Positions 45,568-55,893 of a DNA stretch of 64,000 nt are shown here, piece by piece (within the stretch, counting starts at the first letter, position 1; every line of letters starts with the position of its first letter). Source of the stretch: JBGTFE01 sp036403235 (GTDB taxonomy: Bacteria > Acidobacteriota > Blastocatellia > Pyrinomonadales > Pyrinomonadaceae). The position numbers and the translations under genes were made by a program. The notes beneath the pieces were generated by a model that saw only the letters and a list, made by a program, of their open reading frames with translations, was not told the DNA's origin and ran no database searches. The stretch is from assembly GCA_036403235.1 (NCBI GenBank), contig DASWRI010000052.1, positions 84,591 to 148,590 of the forward strand, written 5' to 3'.

Positions 45568-46470
45568 TTACTGAACCGCAGCAGCGCCGTTGTTCGTGCC
45601 GTTCGACGTATTGCCGTCGACGAAGTTGCCGCCCCACGTAAAGATATTCGAGCCCGAAAGTCCCGTCGTGTTGGCCGTAACCAAGTTGCCGCCGATTCTG
45701 ATAGTTGCGCTCGAACCGGCGAGAATACCCGTTCCGTTGTGCGTAATCTGATTGTCTTTGGCAGACAAAACAGAAGTTGCGCCGCTTGATTGAAGGCCGG
45801 TCGTATTATTGGTAACGGTCGAATCGTTAACCGAACCGACGGCCGCCGCTCCCAGGTTGACACCGATGCCGTTAAAGGCAAACAGCGAGCTGTCAACCGT
45901 AACGGTCGTCGAGCCAGTTCCTGTTATAAAGGTGTTGATTCCGTTGCCGGTGTTATTTCTGAAGCTCGAATTCCAGACAACAATCTTGGATGTTCCGGTA
46001 CTGGTTTCGACCGAAATCCCGTGCTGGGTGAATCCGCTGCAAACGTCTTCGTCAAGAGTAAGTTTGACGTTTCCGCTGCCGAGAACTCTGATACAGTTAA
46101 TGCCGTTTCCGGCGCCGTTGATTGATATACCGCGAATACGAACGTCGATGTCAGCGCCGTTCAGGATAACGCCGTTGGTCAGCGAAGCCAGAATCGAGCC
46201 CTGCGTGTCTTCACAGTCAATCGTAAGCGATTTGGTAATCGTAATCGTGCCGTAGCCGGCCGGGTCGAGACAGTTAATTTCGCCGTTGGTGGCGGTTTTA
46301 GAGATAGCTCCGGCAAATGTCTTGCAGGGAGCCGTACGGCTGCACGGATTAACGTCGTCACCGACGCCGGAAACCCAAGTTCGTGTTGCCTGCGCATTTG
46401 CCAGCGTGGAAAATGCGAAAAACAGCCCGACCAGAGCGAAAGCTTGAAAAGCGAATTTGAATTTATTCAT
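45568..46470 (-). CDS. exported right-handed beta-helix protein, paralogue 3
   Basis: 300 residues with RBS AAGGAG and a signal peptide ending TLANAQ. The mature start TRTWVSGVGDDVNPCSRTAP is followed by CKTFAGAISKTA and the block LDPAGYGTITITKSLTIDCE, then rung repeats rich in Asn, Gly, Thr and Val (NTTGLQSSGATSVLSAKDNQ). The C-terminus ends AAAVQ. Right-handed beta-helix proteins often bind or cleave polysaccharides, but no catalytic site is evident. Third of three tandem paralogues. Confidence 0.85.
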   Translation of the reverse strand: MNKFKFAFQAFALVGLFFAFSTLANAQATRTWVSGVGDDVNPCSRTAPCKTFAGAISKTATNGEINCLDPAGYGTITITKSLTIDCEDTQGSILASLTNGVILNGADIDVRIRGISINGAGNGINCIRVLGSGNVKLTLDEDVCSGFTQHGISVETSTGTSKIVVWNSSFRNNTGNGINTFITGTGSTTVTVDSSLFAFNGIGVNLGAAAVGSVNDSTVTNNTTGLQSSGATSVLSAKDNQITHNGTGILAGSSATIRIGGNLVTANTTGLSGSNIFTWGGNFVDGNTSNGTNNGAAAVQ

Positions 46471-46684
46471 ACATATCTCCTTAAGTGTTTTTGATTTTGT
46501 TTATTTGGGCATTATCACCCAGCCTAAATTGCCAGTATTGGCTCTAAGTTGTAACCAGCTTATGTAGGGTGACAGTCGTTCCCGAATTTTTTTGCGCAAA
46601 AACGAGAAAAAATTTCAACGAATTTTTCGGATAATCGGGCGGCGGGCGTCTAATTAATTGAAGCCATTGCGTTTTTCGCAAAAA

Positions 46685-46710
46685 AAAGACGGAAAAAATT
46701 TTCCGTCTTT
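46685..46710 (-). terminator. second terminator after beta-helix gene 2
   Basis: AAAGACGGAAAA and its complement around a 2-nt loop, followed on the - strand by eight T. It backs up the hairpin at 46724-46766. Confidence 0.85.
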
Positions 46711-46723
46711 GCTGATATGAAAA

Positions 46724-46766
46724 AATATGCGGCGGCAAATTATGATTTTTTCAGCCGCCGCATATT
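46724..46766 (-). terminator. terminator overlapping the stop of beta-helix gene 2
   Basis: AATATGCGGCGGC and GCCGCCGCATATT form a 13-bp perfect stem with a 17-nt loop, followed by six T on the - strand. The 5' arm touches the gene's stop codon. Confidence 0.85.
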
Positions 46767-47677
46767 TATTGCACCGCCGCCCCTCCGTTATTCGAGCCGT
46801 TTGTCGTGTTGCCCTCAACGAAGTTGCCGTCCCAGGTATAAATGTTGCTGCCCGACAGGCCGGTCGTATTGGCCGTTATGATATTGCTGCCGATTCTGAT
46901 GACGGCGCTCGAGCCGGCGAGAATGCCCGTCCCGTTGTGCGCGATGACGCAGTCTTTGACGCCCAAAATCGAGGTCGAACTGCTTGCCTGAATGCCGGTC
47001 GTGTTGTTGGTGATGCCCGAATTTTTAATCGTGCCGGTCGTCGCCGAGCCCTGATTTAACCCGATGCCGTTAAAGATGAGCAGCGAATCTTCGACTGAAA
47101 CGGTGGTCGTCGCCGCGCCCGTCAGAAAAGTGTTGATGCCGTTGCCGGTATTATTTCTGATAGTCGTGTCTTTGGCGACGAAGCTGAAAGCGCCCGAGCT
47201 GGTTTGAATCGAAACGCCGTGCGACGTAAAGCCGTCGATGACGACTTGTTCGAGAACGAGCTTATTGCCCGCGATTACCTTGACGCCGATTGTGCCTGTT
47301 CCGAAACCGTTGATTGAAAGGCCGCGAAGACGAACGGTTTTCGCCGTATCGGCCGGGTCGGTGATGTTGACGATGATGCCCGTGGATACCGTTGCCGAAA
47401 TCGTGCCCTGCGTGTCTTCGCAATCGATGGTGACTGATTTGGTAATCGTCACCGCACCGAAGCCGCCCGGGTCGATGCAGTTGATTTCGCCGCCGACCGA
47501 TGTTCTCGTAATCGTTACGGCAAAAGTTTTACAGGGAGCGGAACGGCTGCACGGATTGAGGTCGTCGCCGACACCGGAAACCCATGTGCGAGCCGATTGG
47601 GCGTCGGCAATCGCTGAAAATACGAAAAAGAGATTGACCAAAACGAAAGCTTGAATTGCGAATCTGTATTTATTCAT
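46766..47677 (-). CDS. exported right-handed beta-helix protein, paralogue 2
   Basis: 303 residues with RBS AAGGAG and a signal peptide ending IADAQ. It opens ARTWVSGVGDDLNPCSRSAP, CKTFAVTITRTS and IDPGGFGAVTITKSVTIDCE, and ends NNGGAAVQ. Compared with paralogue 3 it has an extra DPADTAKTVRLRGLSINGFG segment, shared with paralogue 1. The start is 59 bp after the stop of paralogue 1, so these two are probably co-transcribed; two terminators follow. Confidence 0.86.
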   Translation of the reverse strand: MNKYRFAIQAFVLVNLFFVFSAIADAQSARTWVSGVGDDLNPCSRSAPCKTFAVTITRTSVGGEINCIDPGGFGAVTITKSVTIDCEDTQGTISATVSTGIIVNITDPADTAKTVRLRGLSINGFGTGTIGVKVIAGNKLVLEQVVIDGFTSHGVSIQTSSGAFSFVAKDTTIRNNTGNGINTFLTGAATTTVSVEDSLLIFNGIGLNQGSATTGTIKNSGITNNTTGIQASSSTSILGVKDCVIAHNGTGILAGSSAVIRIGSNIITANTTGLSGSNIYTWDGNFVEGNTTNGSNNGGAAVQ

Positions 47678-47736
47678 TATTTTTCTCCTTAATTTTTCTG
47701 GATTTTTAATTGATGTTACTGCCTCAAAGCGCGGAT

Positions 47737-48651
47737 TTACTGCACCGCAGCCCGTCCGCTGTTCGTGCCGTTCGAAGCGTTGCCGTCAATCAGATTGCCG
47801 CCCCACGTATAAATGTCGCTGCCCGTAAGCCCGGTCGTATTGGCCGTTATAATATTGCCGCCGATTCTGATAGTTGCGCTCGTGACGGTGCTGACGCCCG
47901 TTCCGTTTTGCGAAATGAGACAGCCTTTCAGAGCCAGCACGGAAGTCGAGCCGTTCGCCTGAACTCCGGTCGTGTTTCCGGTAAAAGTCGAATTTTGAAC
48001 GACTCCGACGGTCGCCGAGTTTTGATTAAAACCGACCGAGTTGGCGGCAATCAGCGAGTCGATAAGAAAAATAGTCGCCGTCGCCGCGCCTGAAAGCGAG
48101 GTGTTGATGCCGTTGCCGGCGTTGTTTCTGACGGTCGTTTTTTTTGCGACCAGACTGAAAGCGCCCGAAGTAGTTTCAACCGAGATGCCGTGTGCCGTAA
48201 AGCCGTCGATAACCACTTCTTCGAGCGTCAATCTATTCGCGCTCTGAACGCGGATGCCGTTCGTCCCGTTTCCCAGACCGTTGATTGTAAACCCACGAAT
48301 ACGCACGCTTTTGGCCGTGTCTGCCGGGTCTGTAATATTGATATTGATGCCGTTGGCCGCCGCCGCTCTCGTCGTGCCCTGTGTGTCTTCACAATCGATG
48401 GTAATCGACTTGTCGATCTGAATTACTCCGTACTCGGAGTTCGGGTCGAGACAGTTGATTTCGCCGCCGACGGAAGTGGCGGCGATAGCTGCCGCAAAGC
48501 TCTTGCAGGGAGCGGTGCGGCTGCACGAATTTGTATCTAGCCCCGTGCTGGCAACCCAAGTTCTGATTACCTGCGCGTCCGCGGCTGCCGAAAACGCGAA
48601 AAAGAGTCCGACCAGAACGAAAGTCCTGAAAGCGAATCTGTGTTTATTCAT
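47737..48651 (-). CDS. exported right-handed beta-helix protein, paralogue 1
   Basis: 304 residues with RBS AAGGAG and a signal peptide ending AADAQ. It starts IRTWVASTGLDTNSCSRTAP, then CKSFAAAIAATSVGGEINCL and the DPADTAKSVRIRGFTINGLG segment, and ends NSGRAAVQ. The Cys pair in CSRTAPC is shared by all three paralogues and may form a disulphide. First gene of the tandem set. Function unknown; cell-surface or periplasmic location likely. Confidence 0.86.
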   Translation of the reverse strand: MNKHRFAFRTFVLVGLFFAFSAAADAQVIRTWVASTGLDTNSCSRTAPCKSFAAAIAATSVGGEINCLDPNSEYGVIQIDKSITIDCEDTQGTTRAAAANGININITDPADTAKSVRIRGFTINGLGNGTNGIRVQSANRLTLEEVVIDGFTAHGISVETTSGAFSLVAKKTTVRNNAGNGINTSLSGAATATIFLIDSLIAANSVGFNQNSATVGVVQNSTFTGNTTGVQANGSTSVLALKGCLISQNGTGVSTVTSATIRIGGNIITANTTGLTGSDIYTWGGNLIDGNASNGTNSGRAAVQ

Positions 48652-48720
48652 ATATTTTTCTCCTTGTGTTTTTTTGATTTTCCGATTCCAATATCATCAA
48701 CGGCTTTGCGCTAAAAATGC

Positions 48721-48955
48721 TTAAAACTCGATGTCTATTACTAGACGCGTGTAAAAAATGCGAAAACATTTCACTTTATCCGGCGCGACACCGCCAGCGT
48801 TTACATCCGAAATGCTTAAATTTTCCGGCTTTTCGTGCCAAGCCGTTATCAACCGACTCAAAATTTCCGGTTGATTAATGCCCGAATCGTCAACGATTTT
48901 AAATGTCGCTGACGCAAAAAGCTGCTGACTGTATTTTTGGTGCTGTCTATTCTAA
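48721..48955 (-). pseudogene. possible gene remnant upstream of the beta-helix cluster
   Basis: A - strand frame without start codon reads KYSQQLFASATFKIVDDSGI, then ILSRLITAWHEKPENLSISD and FRIFYTRLVIDIEF before TAA at 48721. The sequence is protein-like (mixed polar and hydrophobic), but the 5' side is cut by a stop after a few codons. No family recognised. It could be the end of a deleted gene. The rest of 48652-49021 holds only a small hairpin before tspO. Confidence 0.35.
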
Positions 48956-48979
48956 ACTTTTTCGCGTGAATATGAAAAT

Positions 48980-49009
48980 TTTTCGACAACTCAATTAAGC
49001 TGTCGAAAA
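48980..49009 (+). promoter_or_regulatory. hairpin in the tspO-nhaA leader
   Basis: TTTTCGACA and TGTCGAAAA form a 9-bp stem with a 12-nt loop, ending 12 nt before the tspO ATG and just before its GGGAG ribosome site. It could modulate translation; no known riboswitch pattern is recognised. Confidence 0.4.
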
Positions 49010-49021
49010 TTCGGGAGAGCT

Positions 49022-49504
49022 ATGACGACGGTTTCCGCCATTTTGATTTCGCTTTTAATTTGCGCCGCCGCCGCGATTTGCGAGGGCTTATTTGCGGGAA
49101 AAAACGTGAAAAATGTTCTCGGAAAACTGCGAGCTCCGCGTTTTGCGCCGCCGCTCTGGGTTTGGGCGATTATCGGCGTTTTTTATTATCTCTTCTGTTT
49201 TTTTATTCTTTTTCGTCTTCTCAGGTACGATGACAATGCTTCGATTAGATACGCTGCGCTTGCGCTTTTGCTCGTCGTGATGTTTACGAATGCGTTTTGG
49301 AATTACGTTTTCTTTCGCCGGCAGAATTTGTTTTTCAGCTTCGCGCTCGGCGTTTTTTATTCGCTCGCGGCGGTCGCCGTTTTCGTCTGCCTCTATCAGT
49401 TCGATTACATCGCGGCGTTTGTTTTAATTCCGTATCTGCTTTATCTGATTTACGCTTTCTATTGGAGCTACGGATTGTTGAAGCTCAATCCGAATCATTC
49501 ATGA
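49022..49504 (+). CDS. tspO: TspO/MBR-family membrane protein
   Basis: 160 residues with five membrane helices and RBS GGGAG. Family blocks: LRAPRFAPPLWVWAIIGVFY, MFTNAFWNYVFFRRQNLFFS and IPYLLYLIYAFYWSYGLLKL with the usual Trp/Tyr-rich helices. TspO binds porphyrins and affects their levels and stress responses. The stop overlaps the nhaA start by 4 bp (ATGA). Confidence 0.87.
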   Translation: MTTVSAILISLLICAAAAICEGLFAGKNVKNVLGKLRAPRFAPPLWVWAIIGVFYYLFCFFILFRLLRYDDNASIRYAALALLLVVMFTNAFWNYVFFRRQNLFFSFALGVFYSLAAVAVFVCLYQFDYIAAFVLIPYLLYLIYAFYWSYGLLKLNPNHS

Positions 49505-50670
49505 GCGTCGTCCAAAGAAAATTATCCGGAACGTTTAAAGACTTTTTCGACTCGGAAAAATCGAGCGGCGTGGTGCTGATTATCTGCACGATTGTCTCGC
49601 TGCTCGTCACAAATTCCAGTTTGGGCGCGAATTATCTGAGCATCTGGCACGCTTCAATTTTGGGCTTGAGCGTCGAGCATTGGATAAATGACGGTCTGAT
49701 GGCGATTTTCTTTTTGCTTATCGGGCTTGAGCTGCGGCGCGAGCTGCGCAGCGGCGAATTGTCGGACGCTAAAGCCGCGCTGCTGCCGGTTTTTGCCGCG
49801 CTCGGCGGAATTTTCACGCCCGCTTTGATTCATTTTGTTTTTAATTACGGCACGCCGACGCAGGCCGGAATCGGAATTCCGATGGCGACCGACATCGCTT
49901 TTGCGCTCGGCGTTCTGGCGCTTTTGGGACGGCGCGTTCCCGTTTCTTTGAAAATCTTTCTGACCGCGCTGGCGGTGATAGACGATTTGGGCGCGATTAT
50001 CGTCATCGCCGTTTTTTACACGACAAAGCTTTCCGCTTTTTATTTAACCGGCGCGATTCTCAGTTTTGCGATGCTCTTTGTGATAAATCGATTTTTTCGC
50101 GTGATGAATTTGATTCCGTATCTTCTCGGCGGCGCTCTGATGTGGTTTTTGATGCTCGAATCCGGCGTTCACACGACGATTGCAGGAGTTCTTCTCGCTT
50201 TTACGATTCCCTTTTCCGGCGGCGAAGATGATGAAAACTCGCCTTCGCACCGGCTCGAATATTTTCTGAACAAACCGGTTGCGTTTGTCATTCTGCCGAT
50301 TTTCGCGCTCGCCAATACGGGAATCGTCGCCGGCGCGGATTGGTTTCAGAATCTTTTTTCGGCAAACAGCGCGGGCATAATTTTCGGCTTGGCGCTCGGC
50401 AAGCCAACCGGCATCATGCTTTTTAGTTTTCTCGTCGTCAGTTTCGGCATTTGCCGCCTGCCGCCGGATTTAAACTGGAAACACATTTTCGGCGCGGGTC
50501 TCCTGGGCGGAATCGGTTTTACGATGTCGATTTTTATCACGAATCTCGCCTTTACGGGAAACGCGGACGTTATCAACGCTTCAAAATTTGCGATTCTGCT
50601 CGCATCTCTGACGTCCGGAACAATCGGTTTTTTGTGGCTGAGACTAATGGAACTGAAAGCTGAAAGCTGA
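49501..50670 (+). CDS. nhaA: Na+/H+ antiporter NhaA
   Basis: 389 residues from the ATG at 49501, which overlaps the tspO stop; a frame extending up to 49297 lies entirely inside tspO and is not used. The paired Asp residues of the ion site are in ALAVIDDLGAIIVI, and ATDIAFALGVLALLG is the other family hallmark. About 11-12 membrane helices. It exports Na+ in exchange for protons. The last residues (ELKAES) and the stop lie in a CTGAAAG heptamer repeat. Confidence 0.95.
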   Translation: MSVVQRKLSGTFKDFFDSEKSSGVVLIICTIVSLLVTNSSLGANYLSIWHASILGLSVEHWINDGLMAIFFLLIGLELRRELRSGELSDAKAALLPVFAALGGIFTPALIHFVFNYGTPTQAGIGIPMATDIAFALGVLALLGRRVPVSLKIFLTALAVIDDLGAIIVIAVFYTTKLSAFYLTGAILSFAMLFVINRFFRVMNLIPYLLGGALMWFLMLESGVHTTIAGVLLAFTIPFSGGEDDENSPSHRLEYFLNKPVAFVILPIFALANTGIVAGADWFQNLFSANSAGIIFGLALGKPTGIMLFSFLVVSFGICRLPPDLNWKHIFGAGLLGGIGFTMSIFITNLAFTGNADVINASKFAILLASLTSGTIGFLWLRLMELKAES

Positions 50671-50719
50671 AATTGAAAGGCAAGATAGTTCTCACTTTTC
50701 ACTTTTCACTTTTTACTTA
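50655..50719. repeat. heptamer repeats between convergent nhaA and NTF2-like genes
   Basis: The left part repeats CTGAAAG (GAACTGAAAGCTGAAAGCTG) and encodes the NhaA C-terminus; the right part repeats CACTTTT three times (TTTCACTTTTCACTT). The two sides use different heptamers, unlike the symmetric loci. Confidence 0.6.
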
Positions 50720-51220
50720 TTTCGGCAGCGGTTGGTCGCTGTTCCAGATTTCCCACGCAATCAGCCATTTGCCGTTGATTTTTTTGCGGCATATGACGTG
50801 TCTGCCGGTTTCGACGATGCGGTTTGCGCCGCCTTTCGGCGTGTAGGTCATAATGTAGCGCGCCCGCTCGATTGAAAAATCGTCTTTTGTTGTGATTTCT
50901 TCGGGAAAAGTTTCGTGCCGGGCCTCGTTTTGCTCCAGAAATTTTTCGAGCTCGGCGCGAATTGCTTTTTTGCCGCTCACGGTCTGGTAGTTGTAGGGCA
51001 TCGAAACGGCGTCGTCGGCATACAAATCGGAGAGATTCGCAACGTCGCGCGAATTAAAAAATTTATCCCACTCGGCGCCCGCGTTTTTCGGATATTCGTC
51101 GCCGCCCGCATCATCTTTCGGAGAAACCGGCGCTTGCCCGCTCCGGCAGGCGCCGCCGCATAAAAAGGCGAGTAAAATCAATGCGCTCAAAAAACGTCGG
51201 GCAAGCTGAAAATTTTTCAT
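50717..51220 (-). CDS. NTF2-like (DUF4440/SnoaL) lipoprotein
   Basis: 167 residues. Lipobox LCGGAC (Cys25). The rest is an NTF2-like fold: AEWDKFFNSRDVANLSDLYA, DDAVSMPYNYQTVSGKKAIR and KINGKWLIAWEIWNSDQP. This fold can bind small molecules or be catalytic; specific role unknown. Lipidated, so membrane-tethered in the periplasm. Confidence 0.82.
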   Translation of the reverse strand: MKNFQLARRFLSALILLAFLCGGACRSGQAPVSPKDDAGGDEYPKNAGAEWDKFFNSRDVANLSDLYADDAVSMPYNYQTVSGKKAIRAELEKFLEQNEARHETFPEEITTKDDFSIERARYIMTYTPKGGANRIVETGRHVICRKKINGKWLIAWEIWNSDQPLPK

Positions 51221-51237
51221 ACGACTGCTCCTTAAAT

Positions 51238-51296
51238 AACTGAAAACTTATATTTAAGAAAATGGGTTTTGACTATCAATTTTCAGTTCTCAGTTT

Positions 51297-51303
<7 letters not shown>
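51238..51303. repeat. heptanucleotide inverted repeat (CTGAAAA type)
   Basis: AACTGAAAACTTA at the left faces TTTTCAGTTCTCAGTTTTCA at the right. The right arm contains the stop codon of the histidine kinase gene. Confidence 0.7.
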
Positions 51304-53243
<1,940 letters not shown>

Positions 53244-53369
53244 CTAAAAGTTTCTGAAACCGAGTATTTTTGTTTCCGAACTGCGTGTAAATTGTAAACA
53301 AAACCCTAAGGCTTATTAGTATACAAATTTACAGGCGCATCTTGCAAAAAATGTTGGAAATTAAAGTAT

Positions 53370-53969
53370 TTATAAAACGCCGCGAAAGGATTTGCGATGA
53401 AGCGGGCACGCACCGTGTTTTTTGATGGCTTCGAAATGCGCTTTTGTGCCGTAGCCGACGTGACCGGCGAAGCCGTATGCGGGATAGATTTTATCGAGTT
53501 CCCGCATTAAATTATCGCGGTAGGTTTTGGCGAGAATGGAGGCGGCGGCGATGGAGGCGGAAATGGCGTCGCCTTTGATAATGGCTTTTTGCGGCAGATT
53601 GATTTCCTTTAACTGGAGAGCGTCAATCAACAGAAAATCGGCTTTCGGCTGCAAATTTTCGATGGCCAGACGCATCGCTTTTTTGGTCGCCTGCAAGATG
53701 TTGATACGGTCGATTTCGTCGGCTTCGACTTGCGCGATTGAATAGGCGAGCGCCGTTTGTTTTAGCTCTCCGGCAATCAGCTCGCGCCGTTTGGCCGTAA
53801 GTTTTTTCGAATCGTTTAAGCCTTCGGGCAGCGGACGCGACAAATCCAGAATGCAGGCCGCCGCGACGACCGCGCCCGCCAGACACCCGCGCCCGACTTC
53901 ATCGACGCCGGCAACGAATCTGTAACCTTCTTTGAACGCCTGATTTTCGAATTCGATTCCTATTTGCAT
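53370..53969 (-). CDS. rnhB: ribonuclease HII
   Basis: 199 residues from the ATG at 53969; an ATG at 54029 would add 20 residues encoded by the hairpin upstream. Catalytic acidic residues are in VAGVDEVGRGCLAGAVVAAA and LLIDALQL, with the later FAGHVGYGTKAH. The enzyme removes RNA from DNA-RNA hybrids and misincorporated ribonucleotides. It closes the ribosome/SRP operon but is separated from rplS by a large inverted repeat. Confidence 0.94.
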   Translation of the reverse strand: MQIGIEFENQAFKEGYRFVAGVDEVGRGCLAGAVVAAACILDLSRPLPEGLNDSKKLTAKRRELIAGELKQTALAYSIAQVEADEIDRINILQATKKAMRLAIENLQPKADFLLIDALQLKEINLPQKAIIKGDAISASIAAASILAKTYRDNLMRELDKIYPAYGFAGHVGYGTKAHFEAIKKHGACPLHRKSFRGVL

Positions 53970-53977
53970 ACAAAGAA

Positions 53978-54079
53978 AATAGCCCGCGGATGAACACGGA
54001 TTCGGCTGATTTTTCTGCGGATAAATCATAAAATAAATCCGTGCTAATCAGCCGAGCCGGCGTTTACCCGCGGGCTATT
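53978..54079 (-). terminator. large inverted repeat between rplS and rnhB
   Basis: AATAGCCCGCGG and CCGCGGGCTATT form the outer stem, with a second inner stem (CGGCTGATT facing AATCAGCCG). It begins 14 bp past the rplS stop and is followed by TTTTCTTTG on the - strand, so it could end transcription or process the message before rnhB. Confidence 0.6.
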
Positions 54080-54092
54080 AAATCAAACAAAA

Positions 54093-54464
54093 CTATTTCG
54101 CCGCCTGTTTCGTTTTGGTGCGCGTGTCGCGTTCTTTGATGCGAGCCGCTTTACCGCGCAAATCACGCAGGTAATAAAGTTTGGCGCGGCGAACTTTGCC
54201 GCGGCGCGTGACGTCGATGTGGTCGATGACCGTTCCGTGAAGCGGGAAAATTCTTTCGACGCCGACGCCGAAAGATACTTTTCTGACGGTCACGGTTTCG
54301 CGCGCACCGCCGTGTTTGCGGGCAATGCAGATGCCTTCAAAAGCCTGCAGGCGCTCTTTGTTGCCTTCCTTGATGCGAACGTGTACGCGCAGCGTATCGC
54401 CCGGCTGAAAATTCGGTATATTGTCTTTTAATTGTGTACTCTCGATACTATCTAATCGGTTCAT
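54093..54464 (-). CDS. rplS: 50S ribosomal protein L19
   Basis: 123 residues, normal length. Typical blocks: FQPGDTLRVHVRIKEGNKER, LQAFEGICIARK and FPLHGTVIDHIDVTRRGKVR, then AKLYYLRDLRGKAARIKE. It lies at the contact between ribosomal subunits. Position after trmD is the classical order. Confidence 0.98.
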   Translation of the reverse strand: MNRLDSIESTQLKDNIPNFQPGDTLRVHVRIKEGNKERLQAFEGICIARKHGGARETVTVRKVSFGVGVERIFPLHGTVIDHIDVTRRGKVRRAKLYYLRDLRGKAARIKERDTRTKTKQAAK

Positions 54465-54528
54465 TTTATTTATCAGCGAGAGGTGAACGCGTCAAAAAGT
54501 TATCTTTATTAACCTTTGACTACTCACG

Positions 54529-55239
54529 TCAGCTATTCTCCTTATTTAATAAATCTTGTCTGACTTTCTGCGTTTTCTCCAGCGCCCTGGCCCTGCGCCA
54601 TTTTTCAATCTCGGCGTGATTTCCGCTCAAAAGAATTTCCGGCACTTTCATTCCGCGAAAATCGCGCGGCTGCGTGTAATGCGGAAAATCCAATAATCCG
54701 TTTGAAAACGAATCGTTCGCAGCCGAAGTTTCGCTTCCCAGAGCGTTCGGCAAAAGCCGCACAATCGCGTCAACTAAAACTATCGCCGCCGGCTCGCCGC
54801 CCGAAAGAACGTAATCTCCGATGGAGATTTCTTCCGTCACGAGCGTCTCGTTAACCCGTTCGTCGACTCCTTCGTAACGCCCGCAAATCAAAACCAAATG
54901 CTCGATACAATCAGCAAATTCCTTCGCAGTTTCCTGTTTGAATTGCCTTCCCTGCGGCGAAAGCAAAACGACTCGTGTTCCGGGCGGATAATTTTCGCGC
55001 TCGCTCGCGCTGGTCAAATTTTCAATCGCTCGAAAAATCGGCTCGCACTTGAGAACCATTCCGTCGCCGCCGCCGAACGGCCTGTCGTCGGTCATGCGAT
55101 GCTTGTCGGTCGTCCATTCGCGCAAATCGTGGACGCCGATTTCGACAATTTCCGCGAGCCGTGCGCGACGCACGATTCCAAAATCGAAGACCTCTCGGAA
55201 AAATTCGGGGAAAATTGTTAAAACGTCAATCTTTAACAT
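54529..55239 (-). CDS. trmD: tRNA (guanine-N1-)-methyltransferase TrmD
   Basis: 236 residues. N-terminal knot domain with IDVLTIFPEFFREVFDFGI, GGGDGMVLKCEPIF and the SAM-binding knot ISIGDYVLSGGEPAAIVLVD. Target-site blocks YTQPRDFRGMKVPEILLSGN are intact. It methylates G37 of tRNAs and keeps the reading frame. It lies 53 bp after rimM. Confidence 0.97.
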   Translation of the reverse strand: MLKIDVLTIFPEFFREVFDFGIVRRARLAEIVEIGVHDLREWTTDKHRMTDDRPFGGGDGMVLKCEPIFRAIENLTSASERENYPPGTRVVLLSPQGRQFKQETAKEFADCIEHLVLICGRYEGVDERVNETLVTEEISIGDYVLSGGEPAAIVLVDAIVRLLPNALGSETSAANDSFSNGLLDFPHYTQPRDFRGMKVPEILLSGNHAEIEKWRRARALEKTQKVRQDLLNKENS

Positions 55240-55241
55240 TT

Positions 55242-55296
55242 TGACCTTTGAGCTTAGACCTTTGAAAATTGAGTAAAATTAAAGGTCAAAGGTCAA
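55242..55296. repeat. heptanucleotide inverted repeat (GACCTTT type) between rimM and trmD
   Basis: GACCTTTGAGCTTAGACCTTTGA-like left side faces AAAGGTCAAAGGTCAAAA on the right. The rimM stop codon is inside the right arm. Confidence 0.7.
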
Positions 55297-55802
55297 AAAT
55301 CCAATAATCCATCCGGCACGTCAACGCGAATCAACTTGTTTTCGATATCGACTTCGGTGCAAATTGCCTCGGCAAAAGGAATCATGTATTCCTTGTTTTC
55401 GCCGGCGACGATTAAAATTTCCGTGCCGCCCGTCCGCATTATTTCTTTAACGCGCCCGATTGGTTCGCCCGCGACGGTTTTGACCGCGCAGCCCGTCAAT
55501 TCCCAGTCGAAATACTCGTCTTCTTCGAGCTCGACCGCTTCGGTTTCGGGAATGCAGATTTCCGTGCCGCGCAGAGTTTCGGCCGCTTCAATCGAATCAA
55601 CGCCCGCAAATTTCAGAATGATTCTGCCTTTCTGAAACCAGAACTTTTCGATTTTCAATTCCGCGCGCGCGCCGTCCGGTTTTATCGCAACAACCGTTTC
55701 CAGCTTTTCGAATCTTTCCGGAAAATCAGTCAAAAGGTCGGCGACCGTTTCGCCGCGAAGACCGCGCGTCTTGGCAATTCTGGCGACAGCGATTAAGTCC
55801 AT
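55293..55802 (-). CDS. rimM: ribosome maturation factor RimM
   Basis: 169 residues from the ATG at 55802 (MDLIAVARIAKTRGLRGETV); an upstream ATG at 55853 would add residues read from a repeat. The RimM N-domain is followed by a PRC barrel (EDEYFDWELTGCAVKTVAGE, PIGRVKEIM, MIPFAEAICTEVDIENKLIR). It helps mature the 30S head. The stop codon is in a heptamer repeat. Confidence 0.94.
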   Translation of the reverse strand: MDLIAVARIAKTRGLRGETVADLLTDFPERFEKLETVVAIKPDGARAELKIEKFWFQKGRIILKFAGVDSIEAAETLRGTEICIPETEAVELEEDEYFDWELTGCAVKTVAGEPIGRVKEIMRTGGTEILIVAGENKEYMIPFAEAICTEVDIENKLIRVDVPDGLLDF

Positions 55803-55893
55803 AAAGTCCGGAGAGTTTCGAGAGTTTGAAAAGCCCGGAGAGCCAAAAATCAAATTGACTCAAGACTCCCTGGACTCTCCCGACTCTCCAAAC
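55803..55893. repeat. heptamer repeats between khpA and rimM
   Basis: GGAGAGTTTCGAGAGTTTG at the left faces ACTCTCCCGACTCTCCAAAC at the right; period about 7 bp with inverted arms. Confidence 0.6.

Noticed and set aside
48758..48874. + strand 38-codon frame upstream of tspO
   Set aside because: Very short, no ribosome site, and the opposite strand shows a better protein-like frame.
49297..49500. 68-residue N-terminal extension of NhaA
   Set aside because: It lies wholly inside tspO in another frame; the ATG at 49501 overlaps the tspO stop and gives a normal NhaA.
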